Source of the DNA: Siphonodentalium dalli
Lineage: Eukaryota > Mollusca > Scaphopoda > Gadilida > Siphonodentaliidae
Assembly (NCBI GenBank): GCA_032622095.1
Contig: CP136067.1
Span: forward strand, 182,006,556 to 182,070,555
Reading direction: 5' to 3'
DNA length: 64,000 bases
The notes below the pieces were generated by a model. That model was not told the DNA's origin, searched no databases, and was given only the letters and a program-made list of their open reading frames with translations. The translations under genes were made by a program, and so were the position numbers. Shown one piece after another: positions 53,897 through 64,000 of the stretch. Positions within the stretch are counted from its first letter, which is position 1. Each line of letters opens with the position of its first letter.

Positions 53897-54392
53897 TTAA
53901 AGGTACGGTTGGCCTTGGCGGTGGGTATCCTGTGAAAATATTTCCACCCGTCAAAAACCGCCACAAACAGAAAGAACATCAAAATGTAGACAGGCGTTGT
54001 CCGTATACAAATAAGAAATATCGCATAAACAGTATGTTATTGTCATATATTTGACCATTGTTATGTAAACAAAAGCATAAAAAGTTACTTTTCTGGTCTT
54101 TGTTTATATTATGATGGTAAACATAAAGAGCGTTCTTTGTTGGTGAATTCCTGATATGGAACTAATAAAGAGCATTTATGCCATTTGTGTGTGATTAGCC
54201 AGTAGCATTGTGCTGTCTTCTGTAACACAATCAGGCTTAGATGAACTATAGTAGGTCTTTATGATAACATGCTGTTTACGCGATGGTCATGGTATATATG
54301 AACGAAACTGTATGCGTTTTAATGTTTTTTCTGTTTACGGTGTTTGGAACAAATATGAATATTTTCGACAATTAAGGCCTCCCGTGCCTTTA
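53897..54392 (+). mobile_element. TTAA-flanked MITE (family D, copy 1)
   Basis: TTAA-AGGTACGGTTGGCC at the left and GGCCTCCCGTGCCT-TTAA at the right. Interior landmarks are CATAAAGAGCGTTCTTTG and GCCATTTGTGTGTGATTAGCC. The whole 490 bp matches the inverted copy at 57,098-57,599. Confidence 0.85.
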
Positions 54393-55355
54393 ATGAATGT
54401 TGATGAAGATATTTATTACTATAGCGAAATGTGTATGGTTAGCATTCGGCCCATAGGACCGATAAGTCACTTTTACAGTAAACTATATCATACATAAATT
54501 TCATTTCGTTCAGTTGCATTTTTTGAAAGTTTTGATTGTCTCAAAGAGTAGGCTTTTGAATTTGAAATAAAACGGGCATATTGTAAAGGAAACTGATTTA
54601 TAAGATGTGACCAAGCGTCACTGTCAAGTGTAAATTCAGAAGTTTTACCAATTTTTTGCGAGAATCAACAGTTGGTACTCTATACTAGTAGACTATTCCC
54701 GATAGGCACCTGTAGAGCTGTCCGCTCATACCTTATTTGGAGAAATAAGTAGCTTCCTTCCGATGATAGGAAGTTTCTGCTTGCCCTGATATTGGTTTAG
54801 TGTTTCGCTGTCCAAGCCATATCATAACGTCGTTTTTTTTGCTGGTGAAACGCTTTGGCAGTGTTAATTTCTTTGGGAAATGATCCACATTCACGTAGAC
54901 ACTACTCTAGTACCCCAGTCCCCGGTATATGCAACTTACAAACTTGGCCATCACAAGTTCCATGCTTAATATGGATCGAACATGACACTATTGATCTCAC
55001 GTGATAGGTTGATGTCTGCGCCTGTCAGCTTAGATATGTCAACTCCTAACAATCCTAAAGCGTCCCGTAACGTATTTATTATGTCAGTGGACAAAATCCA
55101 ACATATTCGTTTAATTAATCGTCGCTGTAATTTATTTTAATTTGTTAAGTTAAATGTGTCGCCTATGGCCATTACCTTAATATGTAACGTCACAGTGACG
55201 CGCCACGGGCGTTGAGCGTCAACGCATTGAGTCAATTGCTAATCACCAGAAGTAGGACAACTTGTTGAGTTTGATAGTTAACTTATGAGTCTTTAGAATT
55301 CCTCAAATATACCGCATGCATGTTTTGGTACATAGTACTATGTCTTGAAATTCGC
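54393..55355. other. Non-coding interval, nothing recognised
   Basis: AT-rich, without long frames or repeat structure I can see. Confidence 0.4.
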
Positions 55356-56580
55356 ATAATACAAGATACAAGAATTTATTACAAAACACCTCAATGGGCA
55401 GTTGCAAGATACTGATGAATATCATATTCATAAATAAGCAATACATAACAAAATTATTATAACAAACACAGTTCTTGTCAACATTCCCTCAACAATTTCT
55501 TCAAGTTTTATTATTCCGCCGAAGGAAGAATAGCCCGACTATGTTGCAAACATTGTTAATTAATTTAATATTATCATTTCTCATAATGAGTGAAAATTTA
55601 TCTGCGTCATTCAAATTATTGAATTCACTATCGTGTTTCTCAATTTCGCTGAATAAATGAGATCTTAAATCATCGTATTCGTTACATTCAATGATAAATT
55701 GCATTTCAGATTCGACACAATGTTTGTCACACATGGAACACAGCCGATTTTCTAATGGTATTACTGGTTGTCTGAGCCTCCATTTTTCTATTGACAATAT
55801 GTGGTTGTTCACGCGCAATCTAGAAAACATTTCGCGAGTAATTTGTGGTCGTGTGTGAATGACTTATGACTCAATTTTGTATTCATCTTTAAATATCCTA
55901 TAGGTTCGTAGTTTGTTTTTCCCTGTCGGTCTATCGTCATTGAATATATCATTGCGAAACACTTCCATGTGTTCTGATTTCAATGCCTTAGTCAGCATCT
56001 GGTACCTGGTAGTTGGCCCGCGCTATTGATTACAATGTTATAACGCGACAATTGGGTGAGCCATGTTAAAGGTTATTTACAATTCAGAGACTCTTGTAGC
56101 ATGCGGATAAGATATTATGGTCATTTACTTTTGATAGTTTTAGCATGTACCCGAAGAGTTGTAAAATGGCATCATTCGCGATAGGGAAATGGCCTAACTC
56201 TGCTCTAGAAACGTGAATTGAAGCCTTTCTATTCAAACATAGAGCCCGTTTATAAAACTTTAGATGTGTTTGTGCACATGGTATGGTATCTTTGAACGGC
56301 AAATTAAGGTCAGTGGACCATATCTGACATCCATACAATAAAATAGGCTTAATTAGTTTATCAAATAATTTGCATCTAATGGCGATAGGTAACACCGGTG
56401 TTGTTTTTGTTAAATTCGTTTTTAAAAACATGGCTTTTTTATGCTTTTGCGCTCAGATTATCCTCTATTTTTTCATTTTTCCATTAGATGTGAAAATTAG
56501 TCCTAAATATTTATATTCATCCACTACTTCTATTGGTATATCATCAATATTAAATATGATTTCCGACAGATATCACCTTT
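55356..56580 (-). pseudogene. LINE RT 3' part, frameshifted, minus strand
   Basis: From 5' to 3': NIDDIPIEVVDEYKYLGLIF near 56,560 (conserved RT strand before the thumb), a broken stretch, KLFDKLIKPILLYGCQIW and an RAELGHFP block (56,431-56,084), then in another frame NKLRTYRIFKDEYKIES near 55,900, and SRLRVNNHILSIEKW followed by CSMCDKHCVESEMQFIIEC (55,830-55,501; the knuckle His is Gln). At least three frame changes plus stops make it dead. The block order and KYLGL/LYGCQIW style differ from the CR1-like tails, so it is a separate LINE clade. The 3' end near 55,356 contains AATAAATTCTTGTATCTTGT in sense. Confidence 0.8.
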
Positions 56581-56599
56581 CTTGGCGCCAAACTACATA

Positions 56600-57097
56600 A
56601 AAAATATCCCCGATGCGAGTTTTCTGAAAAACTAGATAGTGGATAAGCACCAAATATTGATTTCATATGACCTAATATGGGTTCAAATGCCGTCACTATT
56701 TATCGACGCCGATTGGCTAATCGCGAGAGCTGGCATAATAAAAGCAATTATAATATTAACTTTCTTTGCCAGTGTGCAGAATTTTTCCAGACACAAGGCG
56801 GGGTGGGTGGGTGGGTATGTTGGGGCTGGACAAAATGAGTAATGCATTTTTTTTCCTACACTGAAATTAACACTTGTTTGTCCAACCTTATATAAACTTT
56901 TATGTACATAAATATATCATTTAGCTCCCTATAGGGTGTCTATATGTGGTTTGAGGTGGCAATACTGGTACAAATTCAGGCATTCTGGCAGACGTAATTC
57001 GTAGTAGCCAAGATTGTGTTTGCTAAATCACTTGGTTGCCTATAAAACTGAACACAAAACTCCCGAAACAAAAACTACTTTACACTTTTGCGTTATT
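56600..57097. other. Non-coding interval, nothing recognised
   Basis: Contains a GGTGGGTGGGTGGG-like tract near 56,802. No gene. Confidence 0.4.
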
Positions 57098-57599
57098 TTA
57101 AAGGCACGTGCGGCCTTAATTGTCGAAAATATTCATATTTGTTCCAATCACCGTAAACAGAAAAACATTAAAACGCCTACAGTTTCGTTCATATATACCA
57201 TGACCATCGCGTAAACAGCATGTTATCATACAGATTTACTATATTTTACCTAAGCAAGAGCCTGATTGTGTTACAGAAGACAACACAATGCTGCTGGCTA
57301 ATCACACACAAATGGCATAAACGCTCTTTATTCGTTCCATATCAGGAATTAACCCACAAAGAACGCTCTTTATGTTTACCATCATAATATAAACAAACAC
57401 CAGAAAAGTAACTTTTTATACTTTTGTTTACATAACAATGGTCAAAAATATGACAATAACATACTGTTTATGCGATATTTCTTATTTGCATACGGACAAA
57501 GTGTGTCTACATTTTGTTGTTCTTTCTGTTTGTGGCGGTTTTTGACTGGTGGAAATATTTTCACAGGATACCCACCGCCAAGGCCAACCGTACCTTTAA
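57098..57599 (-). mobile_element. TTAA-flanked MITE (family D, copy 2, inverted)
   Basis: TTAA-AGGCACGTGCGGCC at the left and GGCCAACCGTACCT-TTAA at the right, inverted relative to copy 1 at 53,897. It carries the same interior landmarks in reverse order, including GAACGCTCTTTATG and GGCTAATCACACACAAATGG. Confidence 0.85.
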
Positions 57600-57639
57600 A
57601 CATACATTAAAAAGTGTCAAATATGGGATAATGGGTGGG

Positions 57640-57860
57640 TCAATTGTAAATATTTACATCTCGATTCGGGACGCAACTTTTGGAGATAAACTAATACAAT
57701 TGATTACGCCATCAAAAGTCTTTGCCTTTAATTAATATATGAAAATAGCGGTGTGTGTTGTCAATATGGATTAATATTCGTAAAAAATTACTACTTTGAG
57801 CAAGGTTATTCTATTTGATCACCATACGAGAGTGTTTCACATCACTTTAATAAACAAAAC
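57640..57860. repeat. Dispersed repeat, empty-site copy
   Basis: Matches 48,986-49,435 on both sides of the TTATACCCCCGC insert but lacks the insert itself (junction near 57,715-57,735). Confidence 0.7.
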
Positions 57861-58223
57861 GTTAGTTATGCTTTCATAAATCTGTTATATCATGTGACAT
57901 CTGTGATATTATGTGACAAAACCATTTTATCATAAATATTCGATAGCTTTTTTTTTGAAACTTTCACAATTCCCTCAGGTTTCATATCCCTTCGCTGTAC
58001 TAATTTACTGAGTTGCCGCGAGGTCCACGGAGGGTTGAAGTGTTGACACATTTCTTCCATGTTTTAAGTTCTAACTTTCATTATCTCTGGAATCGGTTTA
58101 TGCTGACACTGACATTCAAAATCCTATAACTTTGTACCGCAACAACACATTACGTGTGCGACATATGTAAAGCTCTTATCGCACACTAAAACATGCAGCA
58201 CATAACTCAAATAAAATATTTTT
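57861..58223. other. Non-coding interval, nothing recognised
   Basis: No frame or repeat of note. Confidence 0.4.
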
Positions 58224-58722
58224 CGACTTACGACTAGTTTTGATATGACGGGTCACATATGTGACCCGCCATATCAAATCCAGTCGTAAGTCGGGATTTT
58301 TTTACCCTGTGCCAATGCATTCTCTTATATATGCGAGTCGACCATAGGTCGCCTCGCATATATAAGAGAATGCATTGGCCTAACAATTTTTTACAATTTT
58401 AATAATTTTTTCTTGTATTCTTTAACAATTTTATAATTTCACCCATACAGAGCCCCAGACAAACACGAACAGACGACACTCTTCTATATGCTTCTATATA
58501 TGTGTGGGACTCCCTGCCGGGTAATGGGTGTTTTTTTATTTTATGTCCTAAAAATTGTAAGAAACATTTATTTTAAAAAAATGATAAAAAATTGTTAGGC
58601 CAATGCATTCTCTTATATATGCGAGGCTACCTATGGTCGACTCGCATATATAAGAGAATGCATTGGCACAGGGTAAAAAAAATCCGACTTACGACTGGAT
58701 TTGATATGGTGGGTCACATATT
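58224..58722. mobile_element. Foldback element (family C) containing a family A element
   Basis: 58,224-58,293 is a 70-bp palindrome (CGACTTACGACTAG...CAGTCGTAAGTCG centred on CACATATGTG). A half of it (CCGACTTACGACTGGATTTG...GGGTCACATA) recurs at 58,684-58,722. Between them lies a full family A element (58,305-58,673), flanked by TTTTTTTA and TAAAAAAAA. Confidence 0.8.
58305..58673. mobile_element. Palindromic-end MITE (family A), full copy
   Basis: CCCTGTGCCAATGC...GCATTGGCACAGGG. Each end is a near-perfect palindrome of about 75 bp; the 210-bp interior is AT-rich with CCCATACAGAGCCCCAGAC and TTTTATTTTATGTCCT. TA flanks both ends. The interior is inverted relative to the copies at 25,902 and 59,448. 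Confidence 0.88.
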
Positions 58723-59447
58723 ATTCTTATCGGTAGGATCATGGTACAAACAAAATACACACGTAGTGTTTCTGAATACCAAATTTACACAACTCGTGTG
58801 GTAAATCATTAACCCCGCTCGTGGTGTAAAGTTGGTATTCAGAACTACTGCGTGTGCATTCTATGTGTAAAACACCGAGAGGCGTCCGTTTGCACTTTAA
58901 GGACGGTTGGATTGTATGGGCACACCCCGCGGTGAAGTGGACGAAGACATGTTGGCAAAGTTCAATCACTCCGAATCTAGGCATAAGAACATGTTAACCA
59001 TTCAAAGTTCAGTGCAGTAAAATGCGACAATTGGACATGCTTTTTATAGAATTCAAATTGAATGGTGGCTGAATACACAGAACACGTTATTATTACGCTC
59101 ATTTGTGAAATGAAATAGTGCACGACATGCTATGATTTGAAACGCCGATTGAGAAAAATAATACCCGCAGGTAATCTTCAGAATGAATCGAGTCTTGTTT
59201 ATTCGTTTGTAGATTTCATTATCACTCTGGAGGCTCATTCGCGTGTCATTGTGTGGCGTCTTAAACATGCCCAAACTTATCAATGAACGAGTATTGTCTA
59301 TTAAGACCACAAATATGTACACCATAACTTGAATCAATTCACAGCGTGATTCTCACGGTGTATAGTCACTTACCTATACCCCAGTTCATGTGTACGGGTG
59401 TTGAACCTGTTGATGATGAAATAATCGCACTTGTGATTTTTTTTTTA
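58723..59447. other. Non-coding interval, nothing recognised
   Basis: Short inverted phrases near 58,766-58,850 (AGTGTTTCTGAATACCAA and TTGGTATTCAGAACTACT, about 15 of 18 positions pairing) suggest another small foldback. No gene. Confidence 0.4.
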
Positions 59448-59820
59448 CCCTGTGCCAATGCATTCTCTTATATATGCGAGTCGACCATAGGTCGCCTCGC
59501 ATATATAAGAGAATGCATTGGCCTAACAATTTTTTATCATTTTTTTTTTAAATAAATGTTTCTCACAATTTTTAGGACATAAAATAAAAAAAACATCCAT
59601 TACCCTGCAGGGAGCCCCACACATATATAGACGCATATAGAAGAGTGTCGTCTGCTCATGTTTGTCTGGGGCTCTGTATGGGTGAAATTATAAAATTGTT
59701 AAAGAATACAAGAAAAAAGTTATTAAAATTGTAAAAAATTGTTAGGCCAATGCATTCTCTTATATATGCGAGGCGACCTATGGTCGACTCGCATATATAA
59801 GAGAATGCATTGGCACAGGG
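59448..59820. mobile_element. Palindromic-end MITE (family A), full copy
   Basis: Two palindromic ends (59,448-59,527 and 59,745-59,820) and an interior of about 215 bp that matches the 58,305 copy in inverted orientation. TA precedes the left end; the right flank is TTTTTG. Confidence 0.88.
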
Positions 59821-60600
59821 TTTTTGTGCTTATTTCGATATTCCACGCCCAACAATAGCCCAACGTTTCACTTTATTCAGACTATTAAATAACAAGCATC
59901 GTTGACCATACAAAATAAATGCATTCTAGTCCTGGTTCATGCACTATATATAGTCCGTGGGCCAAAATAAAAAAAAAGGATCAACTTTGCTCCACTTTGA
60001 CCGAACAAAGGTTTCTATATATCAAATTGAAGGCCATTAACTCCCGCATCAGACAACGCATGTTGTCAGGCTGGCAAAGTGTCCAAACATAGCGACAATT
60101 GCGGGAGATAACTCCTGCCCTATTAAAATATAGAATTTTGTCCAAGAATAATCTACCGCCCACGGTTGGAGTCAATGAAGGACAACTGGTCTAAAATTGA
60201 TATATGTCGTTCACAATATGATAATCTATGGAATTATATATAATTTCCTGACAAATGGCTACACGTTCTGGGAAAAATCTCATTCAAATTGTACGATTGG
60301 TGCATGCAAAAACAAACTGTCCAGATTATATGAGGTTGCAATTATACTGAAAACATCATCATTGACTACACTTTACGACACTTTATAAGAGTCCAGAATC
60401 TAAGCTATCATAAGTTTGAAATATCTAGTAAAACTTAACCCTACCCCTCCCCAATTGTTTTTGTTTAAATTGCATAAAATTCGTAATAAAACGATGGAAT
60501 TTCAATTGCCCCGTAGTTGAAACTCACTGCAAAGTGATAAATACTCCGAGTATATCTACCATGCATGTATGCGGAATATTCTAAAAACAAAGCGAAGTGA
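59821..60600. other. Non-coding interval, nothing recognised
   Basis: A few mirrored phrases (AACTCCCGCATCAGACAACG...GCGGGAGATAACTCC near 60,038-60,115). No gene. Confidence 0.35.
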
Positions 60601-60654
60601 TATAGCATATTTAAGACAAAAACTAACTCCACCCTATAACTTATATTGAACCCA

Positions 60655-61279
60655 ATCACAATATTCGCTTCCATCAGCCTTTGACATTCTAGAAAATCCA
60701 CCATCAGCCTCAGAATGGAAAACAACTGTAGATGAACGAGTTGATGAACATCAGAGAAATGAGTGGGTAGCTGAAGTGGAGTGTAAGCCATCTCTTCGAT
60801 ATCTTCAAATACAAGATCAGCCAACAAGAAGACCTCATGCTATATGGCGGTCTTTAAATACAGATCCGAGAGAAGTCCGTAACGCTATGATCAAGGCAAA
60901 GGTATTAACTGGAACATATACACTGCAAGCAAACATATATAGATTCAACCAGTTTGACGTGAGTCCAACGTGTCGCCTGTGTAAAGAACATACTGAGGGA
61001 AGACAACACTTCATTATTGAATGTGAGCAGTTAAAGGAAATCAGGAACAGCTTTATGAAAGGGATCCAGTCAGTTTTGGAAGAACATTGGGACCAAGGTA
61101 TTGCTGAGAAGATTTGGGGTAATAAAGAGTTAATGCTGCAATGCTTTCTGGACTGTACTCATAAATCAATTTCTGAGTTAGTACAATTTAATGAGGATAC
61201 AGTCAATAGTATTGAGAAGATAAGTCGTTCGCTGATCTATGAGCTGCTTATCAAAATAGCAGCGAAACTCAATGCATAG
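60655..61279 (+). pseudogene. LINE RT C-terminal region (long tail)
   Basis: The frame is open from about 60,655 and reads QYSLPSAFDILENPPSASEW, a conserved LINE block, before the formal Met at 60,776. It continues through KPSLRYLQI, AKVLTGTYTLQANIYRFNQF, the knuckle CRLCKEHTEGRQHFIIEC and a hydrophobic end ISRSLIYELLIKIAAKLNA with TAG at 61,277-61,279. This stretch is one clean frame without a stop, unlike the other tails here. The RT core is missing, so the copy is 5'-truncated. The 3' sequence runs to a CAA repeat at about 61,688-61,705. It belongs to a different LINE group from the NHKLPIE-type tails. Confidence 0.78.
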
Positions 61280-61705
61280 CTTTTCTGATGTACCAATTTG
61301 GAGGGTCTATATCGGATCATGGACAATATACTCTCCCATAATGTGTTACTATGATGATCAATATCAGCTATGTTTAAAGTAACTTTGCTATAAGTCGAAA
61401 GCTATCCATGCTTGATTCTAATATGCGATTCACTACAAATCAATATTAAAATGTCTCTAATTATTGGAGCTTGGACTTTTGTGCACATACTAATCCAGAG
61501 ATTCTACATATTAGCAGTTAATACGGAAACTGCTTTTTCCTATCTGTTCTTACTGCATCCTGTGTTTCCATCCTATTTCTGCATTAACTGTTTAGTGTGC
61601 TAGGTGGACAACCAGAAACTGTGTAGCAGCTAGAACTCAAGATTACCTGTTTTACAGGGTTCTCCGAAGACAACGGATGAATATACCAACAACAACAACA
61701 ACAAT
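61280..61705 (+). other. LINE 3' UTR ending in CAA repeat
   Basis: Non-coding after the LINE stop. GGTTCTCCGAAGACAACGGA directly precedes AATATAC and (CAA)6, a plausible 3' terminus. Confidence 0.5.
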
Positions 61706-62405
61706 ATGGCACCATGCAAATTTACTAAATGTACACTAATGTGTCAACGACACCCTTTCAAATCAATTTTAACCCTATATCCATCCACCAGCCGTCGATA
61801 TCAACATTACATTAATACAAAACATGCCTCTAACATGCATATACGCCAAATTAAGGCACATATTGTCCAACCCTGTACGAAATGAGACTGAGAAATAAAA
61901 TGGAAACACAGTTCAATGTTTCACATGGGACATAACTTTCTCACCATGTAATGTCATTTATCATACAAGTGTATTGATTATACGAAACGATGTGTCAACG
62001 AGTCTGCCTGGCTTATTTAATTACATATTTAATGCGAAGTTTTGAAATTCGTGAGAATAATATGAAAATTTGAAATTTAACTGAAAATAAAAATGGATTG
62101 TTTCCAATTCTGATCGAATTTTTTCTTAAATACAAACACATGTCCACTGCCAAATTAATCTTATGTGATCAATTCCATTATAGCGGTATCTCTATCAAGT
62201 AAATGGTTGGTTTCAGCAAAATCGTGATCTAAAGAGCGTATATTAATCCAATGTGTCCATACTTGATACGACAGAATTCTTGTAAATCATTATCTTCATG
62301 GAAATTGTTTTGATATATATTGTCGATAAAACATATAGTAATAAGGATAACTTAGTTTTGAGTTAAAACAGGGACATATATCACACAGAAATCAAGTCAG
62401 ATTTA
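61706..62405. other. Non-coding interval, nothing recognised
   Basis: AT-rich; no frame or repeat of note. Confidence 0.4.
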
Positions 62406-62409
62406 TATT

Positions 62410-62850
62410 CATATGCAGATTTCTATTTGATATATGATAACAGGACACGGGTGAGGAGTGGATGCATGGTTGTGTGTGATATTTGGTAAATCTGGAAGGG
62501 ATGTATGACTATTGGTAATATGTATACCTGGAGTGAGTGTATGGTCATGGGTTGGGTGTATATGTATATGTTGAGTGGCTATATGACCATGTGGTGATGT
62601 GAATATGCCTACATCTATAGTGACTGTATGGTCATAGGTAGTATGGATAGGTTTACAGGGAGTGACTGTATGATCATGAATGACGTCAATGTGTGTATTG
62701 GGAGTGACTGTATGGTCACTAATGTGGTGAATATGTATACAGGTAGTGACTAAATAATCATAGGTGGATTGTACGAATATACCTGATGTACCGGCATGGT
62801 GACTCATATTTGTATGGTCATGTGTGGGTTTCCGGTACACCATGCATGCG
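62410..62850. repeat. Degenerate minisatellite, GGAGTGACTGTATGGTCAT units
   Basis: About seven degenerate units of 55-60 bp with GTGACTGTATGGTCAT and GTGAATATGTATAC. The minus strand happens to be open for 144 codons and gives a HDHTVTP-repeat peptide. Without a promoter, domain or conserved relative I treat it as a repeat, not a gene. Confidence 0.7.
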
Positions 62851-62888
62851 TCTACTGTATATCTAGCAAGAACAACACCGTTACTGCA

Positions 62889-63288
62889 TTATCCCTTTAC
62901 CCAACAAACCGGCCAAAACCGGCCAAATAAAGCTTCAACAGCCTAAAATATCTTCGGTCTGTCTCAATAGAACCATACAAATATGGATATCATTGGAACC
63001 GGCTCCTTGACCACATTGTGATAGTTACAGTTATGCCCTGTGCCAATGCATTCTCTTATATATGCGAGTCGACCATAGGTCGCCTCGCATATATAAGAGA
63101 ATGCATTGGCCTAAAAAAAATCTTTTTTTAACACTTTTTACCATTTTTTCTTACATTCTTTAACAATTTTATAATTTTTAATGTGTTAAGCCAATGCATT
63201 CTCTTATATATGCGAGGCGACCTATGGTCGACTCGCATATATAAGAGAATGCATTGGCACAGGGCCCTTCTGTTGGGTAAAGGGTTAA
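62889..63288. mobile_element. TTAA-type MITE (family G, copy 2) with full family A element
   Basis: Starts CCCTTTACCCAACAAACCGG (62,893; the flank is TTAT, a decayed TTAA) and ends TTGGGTAAAGGG-TTAA (63,285-63,288). It is inverted relative to copy 1 at 51,343. A complete family A element with two palindromic ends lies at 63,036-63,264, between the same two flanking words as in copy 1. Confidence 0.85.
63036..63264. mobile_element. Palindromic-end MITE (family A), short-interior copy
   Basis: CCCTGTGCC...GGCACAGGG with palindromes at both ends and only about 70 bp between them (TTTTTAACACTTTTTACC and similar). Confidence 0.85.
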
Positions 63289-64000
63289 CGGGGGGGGGGT
63301 CGATTTTAATATTTTATAAATAATTTTTTGCCATTTTCCGTCTGGCTTGATAACTTTGACAAATATGAAACCCATGTCTCATGTCCAGTATAGAAAGTGC
63401 CAACCAGTTGTGCCCTTTCAATTACACTCTGTTTGAGGACCCTGTGTTGATGCCATGCTCATTAATGTAGCATGTCACCATGTTAATGTCGGAAATATTG
63501 ATTTCCATCCATAGTAACTAGTGTTATCAGTGCTATCAGTTTTAAATATGTATCAACTAGAGCTAGATATCAAGCATGATCTGTCAGTGTACATTAAGAT
63601 GTATGTGTGCAGGCTGGACTGTGAAATGTCTGAACAACTGGCATACCTATTTCATAGAACATAACCAAAAGGTCTGTGAACATAACCAAAACTGTGACTG
63701 TTTTCTTTAATTTAACAATCGACAGGTGACAAAGAAATCAGTCTACTCTTTCTGTTCAAATTAGTTTGGACCTAATAGCTATGTATTACCACATGGACGT
63801 AATTTGACTATAGTGGTAAGTTTAATACATAGTTAATACATATCCACGCGTAAATTATTAGCTTTGCCTCAAAATTGCTGCACTCATATAGGCGTATGAA
63901 TTGTTAGATATGATCACTTAATTGTTATACCAAATTTGTGGTTGCTCCATTACGCCTTGCATACGATCATATTAGTCTAAGACTTGAGACATGTTTCAGC
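63289..64000. other. Non-coding interval, nothing recognised
   Basis: A G run at 63,290-63,299, then ordinary AT-rich sequence to the window end. No gene. Confidence 0.4.

Noticed and set aside
58592-59555. Small frames over palindromes (RIYKRMHW-type peptides)
   Set aside because: The same peptide appears wherever the family A palindrome occurs; it is a by-product of the stem sequence.

Overview
The window is AT-rich eukaryotic DNA. It carries no recognisable host gene, rRNA or canonical tRNA. Its content is animal-type mobile DNA: non-LTR retrotransposons of several clades, TTAA-flanked piggyBac-like MITEs, hAT-like MITEs, a Helitron-like element, a tRNA-derived SINE, a Crypton/KIAA1958-like tyrosine recombinase remnant, and a large DNA transposon with an XPG-like nuclease. 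This mix suggests a marine invertebrate, most likely a lophotrochozoan such as a mollusc. I cannot fix the species from sequence alone.

Layout. 1-1.4 kb is the 3' part of a CR1/Jockey-type LINE on the + strand. 2.77-10.59 kb is a minus-strand L1/Tx1-type LINE with ORF1, endonuclease and reverse transcriptase, flanked by a perfect 15-bp target duplication; about 3 kb of degenerate tandem repeats separates ORF1 from ORF2. 10.7-16.6 kb holds G-run-rich repeats, a LINE 3' tail and a Helitron-like element. 17.9-25.1 kb holds LINE fragments, a 57-bp minisatellite of 13 copies and a hAT-like MITE inside a LINE tail. 25.2-33.5 kb holds a SINE, minisatellites, TIR elements and inverted copies of one repeat family. 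33.7-39.8 kb has a long palindrome, a tyrosine recombinase C-terminus and a domain of short CTTAAG-cored repeats. 42.3-48.7 kb is the most gene-like part: three consecutive + frames (43,416-47,931) that together look like one Academ-type transposase (two zinc modules, a long central region, an XPG/FEN-like nuclease, a CXC-like tail). They are flanked by inverted tandem repeats and broken by two one-base shifts. 48.7-64 kb is densely nested MITEs and foldback elements, LINE tails and a degenerate minisatellite.

The elements work by insertion into one another. A family with palindromic ends (CCCTGTGCC...GGCACAGGG) occurs six times, several times inside other MITEs, and a hAT-like MITE splits a LINE tail. 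Most LINE copies are 5'-truncated and frameshifted. The four clearest reading-frame breaks (1.2, 6.1, 44.1 and 46.8 kb) are all -1 shifts that a single missing base next to a short homopolymer would explain, so either decay or assembly indels could be the cause. All family names rest on motifs read by eye and recalled knowledge; no database search was run.
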